Of a stretch of DNA of 64,000 nucleotides, positions 51,165 through 59,094 are shown piece by piece. The stretch is from the NCBI RefSeq assembly GCF_013416555.1, contig NZ_JACCFG010000003.1, positions 124,001 through 188,000 of the forward strand. The letters run 5' to 3'. Within the stretch, counting starts at the first letter, position 1. Every line of letters starts with the position of its first letter. The position numbers and the translations under genes were made by a program. The notes below the pieces were generated by a model. The model had not been told where the DNA came from and searched no databases. It worked only from the letters and a program-made list of their open reading frames with translations. The stretch is from Sphingomonas sp. R-74633 (lineage in GTDB: Bacteria; Pseudomonadota; Alphaproteobacteria; Sphingomonadales; Sphingomonadaceae).

Positions 51165-51570
51165 GATCGTTACCATCGTGGCTGGCATTGCCGTCGCGGC
51201 CTCGCTCTCCGCCTGTTCCAAGAAGGGCTATGACCGCGCCCGTCCGGACGAGTTCGCCGTCGCGCGCCAGGCGCCGCTGGTGATCCCGCCCGACTTCTCG
51301 CTGGTCCCGCCGCAGCCGGGCGCCCCGCGCCCGCAGGAAGGCAACCCCGCCAACCAGGCGCTCGACGCGATGTTCGGCGGCTCGGCCGCGCGCAGCCCCG
51401 GCGAGCAGGCCATTCTCGATTCGTCGGGCAGCACCGGCGCCGACCAGAGCGCGCGCTCGACCGCGGGCAGCCCGACGACCAATGTGATCGACAAGGGCAG
51501 CACCACGCGGGACATCGTCGCGGCGCCGGAAGGCGACGGCAAGGATGCCAAGGCCAGCACGCCCAAGTAA
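51157..51570 (+). CDS. bamF: DUF3035 lipoprotein, BamF-like outer-membrane assembly subunit
   Basis: 137 residues with a lipobox (ASLSACSKKG). The conserved DUF3035 core is RPDEFAVARQAPLVIPPDF followed by LVPPQPGAPRP, which in alphaproteobacteria defines BamF, a lipoprotein of the beta-barrel assembly machinery that replaces BamC. The rest is a flexible Ser/Gly/Ala-rich tail. The ATG at 51157 is 10 nt from GGAG and is preferred over the ATG at 51148. It lies directly behind lspA, whose product would process it. A strong terminator follows. Confidence 0.85.
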   Translation: MRKIVTIVAGIAVAASLSACSKKGYDRARPDEFAVARQAPLVIPPDFSLVPPQPGAPRPQEGNPANQALDAMFGGSAARSPGEQAILDSSGSTGADQSARSTAGSPTTNVIDKGSTTRDIVAAPEGDGKDAKASTPK

Positions 51571-51594
51571 GCGGCCTGCTCCAACCCAAATAAG

Positions 51595-51632
51595 AAACGC
51601 CGGCCTGCATCCCCCTGCAGGCCGGCGTTTCC
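51595..51632. terminator. strong bidirectional terminator after bamF
   Basis: Perfect 15-bp stem AAACGCCGGCCTGCA (51595-51609) and TGCAGGCCGGCGTTT (51616-51630) with a 6-nt loop. It separates the ileS-lspA-bamF operon from the convergent porin gene; the stem itself ends in TTT on the plus strand and TTTCTTA on the minus strand. Confidence 0.85.
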
Positions 51633-51673
51633 GTATGGCGGGGAGCGCGCGGCGCTCCCCTTCCCCCCAACTT

Positions 51674-52459
51674 TTAGAAGGCGACGCTCACCGAACCGAG
51701 CACGGCGCCCTTGGCGGCGTTCTTGCCGGTCGGCGTGATGAAATCTGTGTCGGTGTCGACATAGGAGACGCCGAAGGTCAGCGCCTTCCAGGTCGCCGTC
51801 GCGCCCACCGACCAGTCGGTATATTCGCTGGTCGGGCCCGACAGCCAGCTCGGACCCCAAGTGTGGCCAAGGTGACCGGTAAGGCCGATCGGCGTGCCCG
51901 GGATCGAAGCCGAGAGATCGCCGGCCAGGTAGAAATTATCTTCGTTCTTGAACGCGCCGGTCAGGCCCTGGTCGATCGCCAGCGCCTTCTGCTTCGGTGC
52001 GTAATTGCCGGTGACCTTACCCGTGACCGGGCCGACCGTGTAGGCGACCGACAGATAGGGCTCGATGAAGTCCGAGGCGCTGGTGTCGCCGCTCAGGCGC
52101 GTGCCCGGATAGACATAATAGACCGCGCCGACATCGACGGTGACGCCGTCGAAGCTGTGCTTGTAGCCGGCGATCAGGTCGAGCTCCTGATGGGCAGTGC
52201 CGTGAACGGTGACATAGTCATCGATCGAGCTACCCCAGGTGCCGATGTAGAAGCCGGACTCGTGGCTGACGGTGATGCCGCCCTGCACGGCGAAATTGCC
52301 GTCGGTCTGCGAGATGCCGCGGAACTTGTAATCGCTGACGACGCCGACGCTGCCGCTGACGGTGATCGCGGGTGCCGGATCGGTCTGATCCTGGGCCATC
52401 GCGGGGGTGGCTGCCGCCGCAACCGCAAGCGCGGCCAGGCTGATGATCGTGTAGCGCAT
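51674..52459 (-). CDS. TorF-family putative porin
   Basis: 261 residues: signal peptide (MRYTIISLAALAVAAAATPA with AMA cleavage), then a small beta-barrel with alternating strands such as ITVSGSVGVVSDYKFRGISQTDG, FYIGTWGSSID and VTVDVGAVYYVYPG, ending GAVLGSVSVAF with the terminal Phe needed for Bam recognition. The opening GxxSDYxFRGxS motif is diagnostic of the TIGR02001/TorF group. The transported solute is unknown. GGAAGGG precedes the start at 52459. The gap upstream holds a CGTCACG inverted repeat (52603-52620). Confidence 0.88.
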   Translation of the reverse strand: MRYTIISLAALAVAAAATPAMAQDQTDPAPAITVSGSVGVVSDYKFRGISQTDGNFAVQGGITVSHESGFYIGTWGSSIDDYVTVHGTAHQELDLIAGYKHSFDGVTVDVGAVYYVYPGTRLSGDTSASDFIEPYLSVAYTVGPVTGKVTGNYAPKQKALAIDQGLTGAFKNEDNFYLAGDLSASIPGTPIGLTGHLGHTWGPSWLSGPTSEYTDWSVGATATWKALTFGVSYVDTDTDFITPTGKNAAKGAVLGSVSVAF

Positions 52460-52602
52460 GGAATACCCTTCCCGTTTATCTAAAAGGGTTCCCGCCTGCT
52501 GCGACCGGTACTGCGTCGATTGCCACCAGGGGCCTGCGCTGCTTGCGGTTGCACAACTTCCTTGCCGTACGACGCTGCACCGCACAACATTAATTGCTGT
52601 TC

Positions 52603-52620
52603 CGTCACGGGATCGTGACG
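52603..52620. promoter_or_regulatory. inverted repeat in the porin upstream region
   Basis: CGTCACG-GGAT-CGTGACG, perfect 7-bp arms with a 4-bp spacer, about 145 bp upstream of the minus-strand porin start. It could be a regulator binding site or part of an mRNA structure; its orientation (TCAC...GTGA) is the reverse of a CRP site. Confidence 0.35.
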
Positions 52621-52647
52621 AACTGTTGCTGGCAGGCCACAGGCGCC

Positions 52648-52692
52648 AAAAGCAGCACCGGCCCGCTCCCTAGGTGGGAACGGACCGGCAGC
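52648..52692 (-). terminator. intrinsic terminator downstream of ridA-like gene
   Basis: On the minus strand CCGGTCCGTTCCC (52688-52676) pairs with GGGAGCGGGCCGG (52670-52658) over 13 bp, including two G-U pairs, with loop ACCTA. It is followed by TGCTGCTTTTGG. It ends the DUF3572-HAD-RidA transcript. Confidence 0.65.
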
Positions 52693-52712
52693 AGAAACCC
52701 AAAAGGCTTAAA

Positions 52713-53177
52713 TCAGCGGATCTGGACGATCGCGTCGATCTCGACTGCCGCGCCCAGCGGCAATACCGGCACACCCACGGCGCTGCGGGCATGCTTGCCG
52801 GCATCGCCGAACAGCGCCTGCATCAGCTCGGAGGCGCCATTGGCGACCTTGGGCTGATCGGTGAAGTCGGCGGACGAGTTCACGAACACCCCGAGCTTCA
52901 CGATCCGCTCGACGCGCGAAATGTCGCCGCCCAGATATTTCTGGATCTGCGCGACCAGCATCAGCGCGCAGCGCTGCGCGGCTTCGGCGCCGAACGCCAG
53001 GTCACGGTCTTCGCCGAGCCGGCCGGTCATCAGCGCGCCGTCCTTGAAGGGGAGCTGGCCCGAGATGTGGAGCAGGCCATTCGCCTCCACTACGGGCACA
53101 TAGGCAGCGACGGGCGCTGCGGCTTCGGGAAGGGTGAGGCCAAGCTCTTCGAGCTTGCGATCGACATGCGTGGTCAT
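52713..53177 (-). CDS. RidA-family protein
   Basis: 154 residues, one YjgF/YER057c/UK114 domain. Typical elements are VEANGLLHISGQLPFKDG, RVERIVKLGVFVNSSADF and the C-terminal HARSAVGVPVLPLGAAVEIDA with the conserved Arg (HARSAVG) that holds the substrate carboxylate. RidA deaminates reactive enamine/imine intermediates from PLP enzymes; this is the longer group with an N-terminal helix (KLEELGLTLPEAAAPVAAYVP). The start at 53177 was chosen because an upstream TTG would precede the stop of the HAD gene. Last gene of a three-gene minus-strand unit. Confidence 0.9.
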   Translation of the reverse strand: MTTHVDRKLEELGLTLPEAAAPVAAYVPVVEANGLLHISGQLPFKDGALMTGRLGEDRDLAFGAEAAQRCALMLVAQIQKYLGGDISRVERIVKLGVFVNSSADFTDQPKVANGASELMQALFGDAGKHARSAVGVPVLPLGAAVEIDAIVQIR

Positions 53178-53185
53178 GGCCCCGC

Positions 53186-53821
53186 TCAACCACTCACCGC
53201 GTCGGCGGTCAAGCCTGCGTCGAAGCGCGCCTCGATCCAGCTGCGCGCCTCCAGCCAGTCATCGATTCGGGCATGCGCGTCCGGCGCCTTGGCGACATTG
53301 GGCGCCAGGCTCGGCTCGGCGATCATCTGGAGGCGGAACACTCCGGGCGCATGCTTCGCCACCGATTCGTGGTGATGCGCGAGATCGTCGACGAACACGG
53401 TGACGCTCGGCCGGAATTCCTCGACCAGCCGGACGACGGGCGAGCCCTTGCCGCCCTGGTTGCACTCCACCCGGTGCTGGATGCCGTGATTCGCCAGCTG
53501 CGCGATGCGGTGATCGCGGCAATGATCCTGGAGATTGGTGAGCACGACGATGTCGGCGCGCGCGGCGAGCGCGGCCAGCGCCTCGCGGGCGTGCGGCACG
53601 AGGGTCTGACGGTCCATCTCGGCAGGGAAGAAGCCGTCGAGCAGTCCCCACATCTCCTCACGCTCGATCACCGACGAATCGGCGCGGCGGCGCATCGAAT
53701 TGGTGAAATCGGCGCCGTCGGGAGTGAACTCGATGTCATGCGCCTCGCCCAGCCACACGCCGAAATGGCGGACCATGTGGAGCAGGACTTCATCGCAATC
53801 GGTGATCAGCAGGGGTTTCAT
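53186..53821 (-). CDS. HAD-superfamily hydrolase
   Basis: 211 residues. HAD motif I is ITDCDEVLLH (Asp nucleophile), motif II is VVLTNLQDH (Thr), and motif IV is VTVFVDDLAHH (paired Asp). The cap region is C1-type helical (FGVWLGEAHDIEFTPDGADF). No close match to a named phosphatase is evident. The start overlaps the stop of the DUF3572 gene by 4 bp, and the RidA gene starts 9 bp after the stop. Confidence 0.85.
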   Translation of the reverse strand: MKPLLITDCDEVLLHMVRHFGVWLGEAHDIEFTPDGADFTNSMRRRADSSVIEREEMWGLLDGFFPAEMDRQTLVPHAREALAALAARADIVVLTNLQDHCRDHRIAQLANHGIQHRVECNQGGKGSPVVRLVEEFRPSVTVFVDDLAHHHESVAKHAPGVFRLQMIAEPSLAPNVAKAPDAHARIDDWLEARSWIEARFDAGLTADAVSG

Positions 53822-54084
53822 CGGGGCTCCAGGATCGCCCGGGCGGCGACCAGTTGTTCGGGGCTGATGTCGAGCGCCTCGGCGCAGGCGACAAGATCGG
53901 GCTCGTACGATTCGAGGAAGGAAAGCGTGGCGGCAAGCACCACCGCGTCCCCGGCGCGCGCGCGCAGGTCGGAAGGGTCGAGGCCGGTCAGCTCAAGCAG
54001 CCGCCGGGCCCGTGATTCGTCGCCCAGCGTCCACACAAGTGCCTGCAGCGCCAGCGCTTCCGCATTTGTTTCCGCGCTCGCCAT
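53818..54084 (-). CDS. DUF3572 family protein
   Basis: 88 residues, all-helical, with the DUF3572 pattern ALALQALVWTLGDESRARRLLELTGLDP split around SDLRARAGDAVVLAATLSFL. It is a short cytoplasmic protein of unknown function found in alphaproteobacteria, commonly next to divK as here (divergent, 37 bp apart). It is the first gene of the DUF3572-HAD-RidA unit and overlaps the HAD gene by 4 bp. Confidence 0.85.
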   Translation of the reverse strand: MASAETNAEALALQALVWTLGDESRARRLLELTGLDPSDLRARAGDAVVLAATLSFLESYEPDLVACAEALDISPEQLVAARAILEPR

Positions 54085-54121
54085 ACCCTACATCAGCCTT
54101 ATTGGATCCGGGGGTTAGCGC

Positions 54122-54586
54122 GTGGCAAAAAGGGTGCTCGTTGTCGAGGACAACGAACTCAATCTGAAGCTGTTCTGCGACCTGCTGCGCGCGCACCAGT
54201 TCGAAGCCGAGCCGGTGCGCGACGGGCGCGAAGCCGTGGCGCGGGCGCGCGAGTTCGATCCGCAGCTGGTGGTGATGGACATCCAGATGCCGCACATCAC
54301 GGGCCTCGAGATCATTCAGCACATGAAGCTCGATTCGAAGCTGCGCACGATCCCGATCATGGCAGTGACCGCCTATGCCGGCAGCGGCGACGAGGAGCGG
54401 ATCCGCGCGGCGGGCGCGAACGCCTATGTCTCCAAGCCGATCAGCCTGGTGCGCTTCATGGAAGAGGTGCGCGCGCTGATGCCGGCCGAATCACCGGCTC
54501 CCGCTCCTGCGCCGGAGCCTCAGGCGCCGCCGGAAGCGGGCACAGAAGAAGCCCCGCAGCCTAAGGGCCCGGGGCTCTTGTTCTGA
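54122..54586 (+). CDS. divK: DivK-like single-domain response regulator
   Basis: 154 residues starting with GTG. One receiver domain: VLVVEDNELNLKLF (acidic pair), the phospho-acceptor Asp in LVVMDIQMPHITGLE, Thr in PIMAVTAYA and Lys in AYVSKPIS. The sequence follows Caulobacter DivK closely, and DUF3572 is adjacent as expected. DivK controls CckA/CtrA signalling and cell-cycle polarity. Unlike most DivK proteins it has a C-terminal Pro/Ala/Glu tail of about 35 residues (APAPAPEPQAPPEAG). No pleD lies downstream. Confidence 0.88.
   Translation: MAKRVLVVEDNELNLKLFCDLLRAHQFEAEPVRDGREAVARAREFDPQLVVMDIQMPHITGLEIIQHMKLDSKLRTIPIMAVTAYAGSGDEERIRAAGANAYVSKPISLVRFMEEVRALMPAESPAPAPAPEPQAPPEAGTEEAPQPKGPGLLF
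54548..54584 (+). terminator. hairpin at the 3' end of divK
   Basis: AGCCCC paired with GGGGCT around GCAGCCTAAGGGCCC, then CTTGTTCTGA, overlapping the last codons of divK. It looks like a terminator embedded in the coding end; the T-tract is short. Confidence 0.35.
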
Positions 54587-54631
54587 TCAATCCCCGGCGC
54601 GCGGCCAGGGGGAGACAGGCCTAAGCCTGGC

Positions 54632-54799
54632 TTACTTGATCTTCGCTTCCTTGAACTCGACATGCTTGCGCACGACCGGGTCGTACTTGCGGAACGAGAA
54701 CTTCTCGGTCTGGGTGCGCGGATTCTTCTTCGTGACGTAGAAGAAACCCGTGTCCGCCGTGCTGACGAGCTTGATCTTGACAGTGGTCGGCTTAGCCAT
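54632..54799 (-). CDS. rpmG: 50S ribosomal protein L33
   Basis: 55 residues, read directly from the minus strand: [39 protein letters not shown] and [16 protein letters not shown]. This is the full-length L33 of the cysteine-free (zinc-independent) type, a small basic protein of the large ribosomal subunit near the E site. It is convergent with divK, and the short hairpin CAGGC-CTAA-GCCTG lies between the stops. Together with divK and DUF3572 the grouping is alphaproteobacterial. Confidence 0.95.
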   Translation of the reverse strand: MAKPTTVKIKLVSTADTGFFYVTKKNPRTQTEKFSFRKYDPVVRKHVEFKEAKIK

Positions 54800-54975
54800 G
54801 ACCCGAAACCCTTGAATCGTTCAAAATGAAAAGAGCGGCACGCGAGTAGCGCGCCGCTGCCAGACGCGGGCAACTGTGCGATTCTCTCCCGAAAGTCAAG
54901 GCTGGCGCGCGCACCCGGCATGCTTCACGCGGGTTTAACCCTGTCCGGGCAGGATAGCGGCGAAAGGGAAGCGCC

Positions 54976-55539
54976 ATGGAAGCTCTGGTCCCGGCCTTCC
55001 TTCTGGCCGTCCTAACCCAGCTTTGCGACAAGCCGGCCACGCTGACGGCGATCCTCGCCGATCGCTATGGGCGGCCGCTCACGGTGGCGATCGCCGCGGG
55101 CCTCGCCCATGCCGCGACCAATTTCGCGACGGGCGTCGGCGGGTCACTGATCGGCCCGATGATGACGCCCAATGCCCGCGCGCTGCTGCTCGCCATGGCG
55201 CTGATCTTCGGCGCGCTCGGATCGATCGGGTCGAACAAGGTCAAGGACCGGCTGGACGGGTGGAAGCTCGGTTCGATCTTCACGACATTCCTGGGCGTGC
55301 TGATTCTCTCCTTCGGCGAGAGCACGCCCTTCTTCACGCTTGCGCTGTCGACGAGCGGCCAGCCCTGGTTCGCCGCGGCGGGTGCCTCGATCGGCGCCTT
55401 CGGAGTCGCCTTTGTCGCCGCGGTGCTCGGCGAGCGGATCTGGCGCGATGCGCCCTTTCACTGGCTGCGCATCCTCAGCGGCATCGCCTTCATGGGCGCC
55501 GGCATCTGGATCGGCCTGGGGGCGCTGCGCTTGACCTGA
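54976..55539 (+). CDS. TMEM165/GDT1 (UPF0016)-like membrane protein with degenerate motifs
   Basis: 187 residues, six membrane helices in two repeats. Family members exchange Mn2+ or Ca2+ for protons and carry two E-x-G-D-[KR]-[TS] motifs. Here the first reads Q-L-C-D-K-P (TQLCDKPATLTAILADRYGRP) and the second S-F-G-E-S-T (LILSFGESTPFF), so key acidic and Thr positions differ. The fold assignment rests on helix layout and the surrounding conserved residues. It may have altered ion specificity or be a non-canonical paralogue. Confidence 0.7.
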   Translation: MEALVPAFLLAVLTQLCDKPATLTAILADRYGRPLTVAIAAGLAHAATNFATGVGGSLIGPMMTPNARALLLAMALIFGALGSIGSNKVKDRLDGWKLGSIFTTFLGVLILSFGESTPFFTLALSTSGQPWFAAAGASIGAFGVAFVAAVLGERIWRDAPFHWLRILSGIAFMGAGIWIGLGALRLT

Positions 55540-55633
55540 TCGATCACTCAGATCGGGAAATTGCAAGTGCATCGCATGGAGCCTCCCTATATCCCGATCG
55601 TTGACCCTGCGAACCGATTCCGGGAGGACGAAC

Positions 55634-56131
55634 ATGACCGATACCAATGCGGCGCTCCGCACCCCCACCGACCTCAATCGCAACGATACCAAGAGTGTTG
55701 CGGACGCGCTGAACAGCGCGCTGGCGGATTGCTTCGCGCTCTATTTCAAGACGAAGAATTTCCACTGGCACGTCTCGGGCCCGCATTTCCGCGATTATCA
55801 CCTGCTGCTCGATGATCAGGCCGCGCAGATCTACGGGATCACCGATGCGATCGCCGAGCGCGTGCGCAAGACCGGCAACATCACGCTGCGCTCGATCGGC
55901 GACATCGCGCGCCGCCAGACGCTGAAGGACAATGACGCGGATTATGTGTCGCCGGGCGACATGCTCGCCGAGCTGCGCGAGGACAATCTCAAGCTGGTCG
56001 AGAGCTTCCGCACGGTGAAGCAGGCTGCCGAGGATGCCGGCGACAATGCGACCAGCGGGATCGTCGACGAATGGACCGACCAGGCCGAGGAGCGCGCCTG
56101 GTTCCTGTTCGAGGCTTCGCGCAAGGGCTGA
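55634..56131 (+). CDS. dps: Dps-family DNA-protecting ferritin-like protein
   Basis: 165 residues. The inter-subunit ferroxidase site is visible in FHWHVSGPHFRDYHLLLDDQ (His, Asp ligands) and IYGITDAIAERVRKTG. Dps dodecamers oxidise Fe2+ with H2O2 and shield DNA in stationary phase and stress. The N-terminal tail is not strongly basic, so DNA binding may be weak. GGGAGGA precedes the ATG at 55634. A terminator hairpin lies about 25 bp after the stop. Confidence 0.93.
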   Translation: MTDTNAALRTPTDLNRNDTKSVADALNSALADCFALYFKTKNFHWHVSGPHFRDYHLLLDDQAAQIYGITDAIAERVRKTGNITLRSIGDIARRQTLKDNDADYVSPGDMLAELREDNLKLVESFRTVKQAAEDAGDNATSGIVDEWTDQAEERAWFLFEASRKG

Positions 56132-56155
56132 CAGCCGCGCGCTCGAGGAAATGAG

Positions 56156-56189
56156 AAGGGGCCGAACTCGCGAGAGTCCGGCCCCTTTT
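56156..56189 (+). terminator. intrinsic terminator after dps
   Basis: AAGGGGCCG (56156-56164) pairs with CGGCCCCTT (56079+100 to 56187, i.e. 56179-56187), extended by ACT/AGT across one mismatch, then TTC. It also serves the convergent gene at 56192 in the opposite direction (TTCTCATTT on the minus strand). Confidence 0.7.
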
Positions 56190-56191
56190 CG

Positions 56192-56527
56192 TTACTTGAT
56201 CTTGGCCAGATCCGCGTCGAGCTTGGCGAGGATCTCGTCGGTGATCTTGCCGTCCGAATAGGGAGCGACCGCGCGGAAGCTCATCGCCTTGAACTGGTCA
56301 TAGCTGGGGTGCTTGTCGACATCGCCCAGGCCGTCGGCGACGAGGACCGCCTTGGCGGCTTCATTGGCGAACAGCGCCTCGATCGGGGTGTCGGCGCTGA
56401 ACTTGGCCGCGACGGCCGGAGTCGCAGCCGGGGCCGGAGCCGTGGTCGGCGCAGGTGCCGGCGCGGTCTGGGCGAAGGCAGCCGCGGGCGCGCAAGCGAG
56501 AACGGCGGCGGTGAGAATAAGCTTCAT
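56192..56527 (-). CDS. small secreted Ala/Pro-rich protein, unknown function
   Basis: 111 residues: signal peptide MKLILTAAVLACAPAAAFA, a linker of Ala/Pro/Thr (APAPAPTTAPAPAATPA) and a compact C-terminal domain (DTPIEALFANEAAKAVLVAD, then ADLAKIK at the end). The C-terminal part looks helical and lacks cysteines. The start at 56527 coincides with the signal peptide; longer in-frame starts run through unrelated sequence. No family is recognised. Confidence 0.72.
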   Translation of the reverse strand: MKLILTAAVLACAPAAAFAQTAPAPAPTTAPAPAATPAVAAKFSADTPIEALFANEAAKAVLVADGLGDVDKHPSYDQFKAMSFRAVAPYSDGKITDEILAKLDADLAKIK

Positions 56528-56562
56528 TACGTGGAGTCCCCTCCGGTGGTGGAGCGCCGAGC

Positions 56563-57408
56563 CTAACCCGCTTTTCGTGTCGGCGCCATTGCTGCTGGCA
56601 CGAGTGTCAGCAGCCACAGATCCGGCGGCGCGCCGAGCCGGAACGGCACCCCGCTGGTGCCGAGCCCGCCAGTGACCACCACCGTCCGCCCGCCCTCGCG
56701 CACCAGCCCGCAACGATAGCGCGCGCCGTATCGGCTCACCTCGGGCGCAATGTTGCGCCCGAAGAACAGCACCTGCCCGCAATGCGTATGCCCGGCGAGC
56801 AACAGTGGCGCATCGGCCGGCAGCGCCGGCGCGACATCGGGCGAATGGGTGAGCAGCACGATCGGCTTGCCGAGCGAGCGCGCGGCCCTGAGCGTCGCCT
56901 CGACATTGGCATGGCCTGTGAAATCGTCGGCGATCCCGCCCAGCGCGATCGGCCCGCGTAATACGGCGCTGTTCTCGAGCAACGTTATGCCCGCGCGGGC
57001 GAGCTCGCCTCGGGTTGCCTGCGCGCCGGTCCAGTAATCGTGATTGCCGAGCACCGCAGCTACGCCAAGTGGCGCGCGCAGTGCCTTGAGCGGCGCGATC
57101 ATCGCCGGACCCAGCCTGGCCGCCCCCTGCGGGTCATGGCCGAAAATGAAGTCGCCGGCGATCACCACCAGATCAGGCTTGAGCGCATTGATCTGCGCGA
57201 CGATCCGGGCCAGCCGCTTCGGTCCCATCGCGGCAGTGCCGATATGGATGTCACTGATCAGCGCGATTCGGATCGGCCGCTCCAGCCCCGGCATCGCCAC
57301 ATCGGCGCGGCGGACGATCGGATCGCCGGTAGCCTCGCGGAAGCACCAGCCGAGGAACAGGGCAAGCAGCAGGGCAAGGCCGCCCAGCGTGGCGAGGATC
57401 GTGCGCAT
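56563..57408 (-). CDS. membrane-anchored metallophosphoesterase (YaeI/YkoQ-like)
   Basis: 281 residues with an N-terminal membrane anchor (LATLGGLALLLALFLGWCF). Calcineurin-type motifs in order: ISDIHIG (Asp-x-His), VIAGDF (Gly-Asp), VLGNHDYW (Gly-Asn-His-Asp), LLTHSPD, and LLAGHTHCGQ (Gly-His-x-His). This group includes UDP-2,3-diacylglucosamine-type and phospholipid phosphodiesterases acting at the membrane. It is divergent from the DNA ligase and its anchor distinguishes it from the ligase-associated endonuclease PdeM. Confidence 0.9.
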   Translation of the reverse strand: MRTILATLGGLALLLALFLGWCFREATGDPIVRRADVAMPGLERPIRIALISDIHIGTAAMGPKRLARIVAQINALKPDLVVIAGDFIFGHDPQGAARLGPAMIAPLKALRAPLGVAAVLGNHDYWTGAQATRGELARAGITLLENSAVLRGPIALGGIADDFTGHANVEATLRAARSLGKPIVLLTHSPDVAPALPADAPLLLAGHTHCGQVLFFGRNIAPEVSRYGARYRCGLVREGGRTVVVTGGLGTSGVPFRLGAPPDLWLLTLVPAAMAPTRKAG

Positions 57409-57459
57409 CGCCGAACATCGTAACGGGAGCGCATCGGCTGCGCTATGCGTTACGCCATC

Positions 57460-59037
57460 ATGCGCGCCTTTGCCGATCTGCTCGACAATCTGATCTACAC
57501 GCGTTCGCGCAACGCCAAGCTGCGGCTGATCGGCGACTATCTGCGCGCGACTCCGGACCCCGACCGCGGCTGGGCGATGGCCGCGCTTACCGGCACGCTC
57601 GATCTGCCTGCGGTGAAACCCGCTTTGCTCCGCGCGATGATCGAGGCGCGGGTCGATCCGGTGCTCTATGCGATGAGCCGCGACTTTGTCGGCGATTCGG
57701 CTGAGACGATCGCCTTGCTCTGGCCCGAACCCCTGGTGCCGCCCCGCGAGACCGCGCCGCTCACCGTCTCCGAAGTCGTCGCGACGCTCGGCAGCATCTC
57801 CAAATCCGATGCCCAGGCCGCGCTCGCCGCGATGCTCGACCGACTCGAGGCCGATGAGCGCTATGCCCTGCTCAAGCTCGCCACCGGTGCGCTGCGCGTC
57901 GGTATCTCCGCCCGGCTCGCCAAGACCGCGCTGGCCCAGGCCTTCGGGCTCGATGTCGATGCGGTCGAGGAAGTGTGGCACGGGCTCGTCCCGCCCTATG
58001 CCCCGCTGTTCGACTGGGCCGAGGGCCGCGGCGAGCAGCCGACTGCGCGTAACGTCCCCGTCTTCCGCCCCTTCATGCTCGCCCACCCGCTCGAGGCAGA
58101 GAGCGTCGACCTCGCCGACTATGCCGCCGAGTGGAAATGGGACGGCATCCGCGTCCAGCTCGTCCATGTCGCGGGCGAGACGCGGCTCTATAGTCGGGCG
58201 GGCGACGACATCACCCACAGCTTCCCCGAAGTCGCCGCCGCCTTCCGCACCCCCGGCGTGCTCGACGGCGAGCTGCTGGTGAAGGGCGAGTTCCAGGGCG
58301 GCGAGGCGGCGAGCTTCAACGCGCTCCAGCAGCGCCTCGGCCGCAAGGTCGTCAGCGCGAAGACGCTCGCCGAATATCCTGCCTTTGTCCGCCTTTACGA
58401 CATCCTGTTCGACGGCGAGGAGGATCTGCGCGCCCTGCCCTGGAGCGAACGCCGCGCCCGCCTCGAAGCCTTTGCCCCGCAGCTCGATGCGAACCATTTC
58501 GACGTCTCCGCAGTGATCGGCGCTGCCGACTTCGCCGCACTCGAGGAAATCCGCGCCGGCGCGCGCGACGCTTCGATCGAGGGCGTGATGCTCAAGCGCC
58601 GCGATTCGCCCTATGTCGCCGGCCGCCGCGCCGGGCTGTGGTACAAATGGAAGCGCGACCCGCTAAATGCCGACTGCGTGCTGATGTATGCCCAGCGCGG
58701 CTCGGGCAAGCGCAGCAGCTTCTATTCGGATTACACCTTTGGCGCCTGGACGCCGGAGGGCGAGCTGCTCCCGGTCGGCAAAGCCTATTTCGGCTTCACC
58801 GACGAGGAGCTGAAATGGCTCGATCGCTATGTCCGCAACCACACGGTCAACCGCTTCGGCCCGGTGCGCGAGACCGACAAGACGCTGGTCCTCGAAGTCG
58901 CCTTCGATTCGATCCATCTGTCGAAGCGCCACAAGTCCGGCCTCGCGATGCGCTTCCCCCGGATCAGCCGCATCCGGAGCGACAAGCCCGCCAGCGAGGC
59001 GGACACGATCGAGAGCCTGCGCAAGCTCGCTACCTGA
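57460..59037 (+). CDS. ATP-dependent DNA ligase (cisplatin damage response type)
   Basis: About 525 residues. The adenylated Lys is in EWKWDGIRVQ (KxDG-like motif I), followed by LYSRAGDDITHSFPE (motif Ia/III region), GVLDGELLV, SIEGVMLKRRDSPY (motif IV) and WYKWKRDPL (motif V). A helical N-terminal DNA-binding domain (FADLLDNLIYTRSRNAKL) and a C-terminal OB domain complete the enzyme. The start at 57460 gives MRAFADLL; an ATG at 57445 adds five residues. Orthologues usually sit with an exonuclease, a DEXH helicase and PdeM; none of these is in this window. Confidence 0.9.
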   Translation: MRAFADLLDNLIYTRSRNAKLRLIGDYLRATPDPDRGWAMAALTGTLDLPAVKPALLRAMIEARVDPVLYAMSRDFVGDSAETIALLWPEPLVPPRETAPLTVSEVVATLGSISKSDAQAALAAMLDRLEADERYALLKLATGALRVGISARLAKTALAQAFGLDVDAVEEVWHGLVPPYAPLFDWAEGRGEQPTARNVPVFRPFMLAHPLEAESVDLADYAAEWKWDGIRVQLVHVAGETRLYSRAGDDITHSFPEVAAAFRTPGVLDGELLVKGEFQGGEAASFNALQQRLGRKVVSAKTLAEYPAFVRLYDILFDGEEDLRALPWSERRARLEAFAPQLDANHFDVSAVIGAADFAALEEIRAGARDASIEGVMLKRRDSPYVAGRRAGLWYKWKRDPLNADCVLMYAQRGSGKRSSFYSDYTFGAWTPEGELLPVGKAYFGFTDEELKWLDRYVRNHTVNRFGPVRETDKTLVLEVAFDSIHLSKRHKSGLAMRFPRISRIRSDKPASEADTIESLRKLAT

Positions 59038-59094
59038 GCGCCCCTCGACATCCCGGCGGACAGGCATAAGCTCCCCGCAACAAGGGGGGATGTC

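Noticed and set aside
56563..57408. PdeM-type ligase-associated endonuclease next to the DNA ligase
   Set aside because: The phosphoesterase has an N-terminal membrane anchor and YaeI/YkoQ-like features and is divergently transcribed, so the usual ligase module is not supported.
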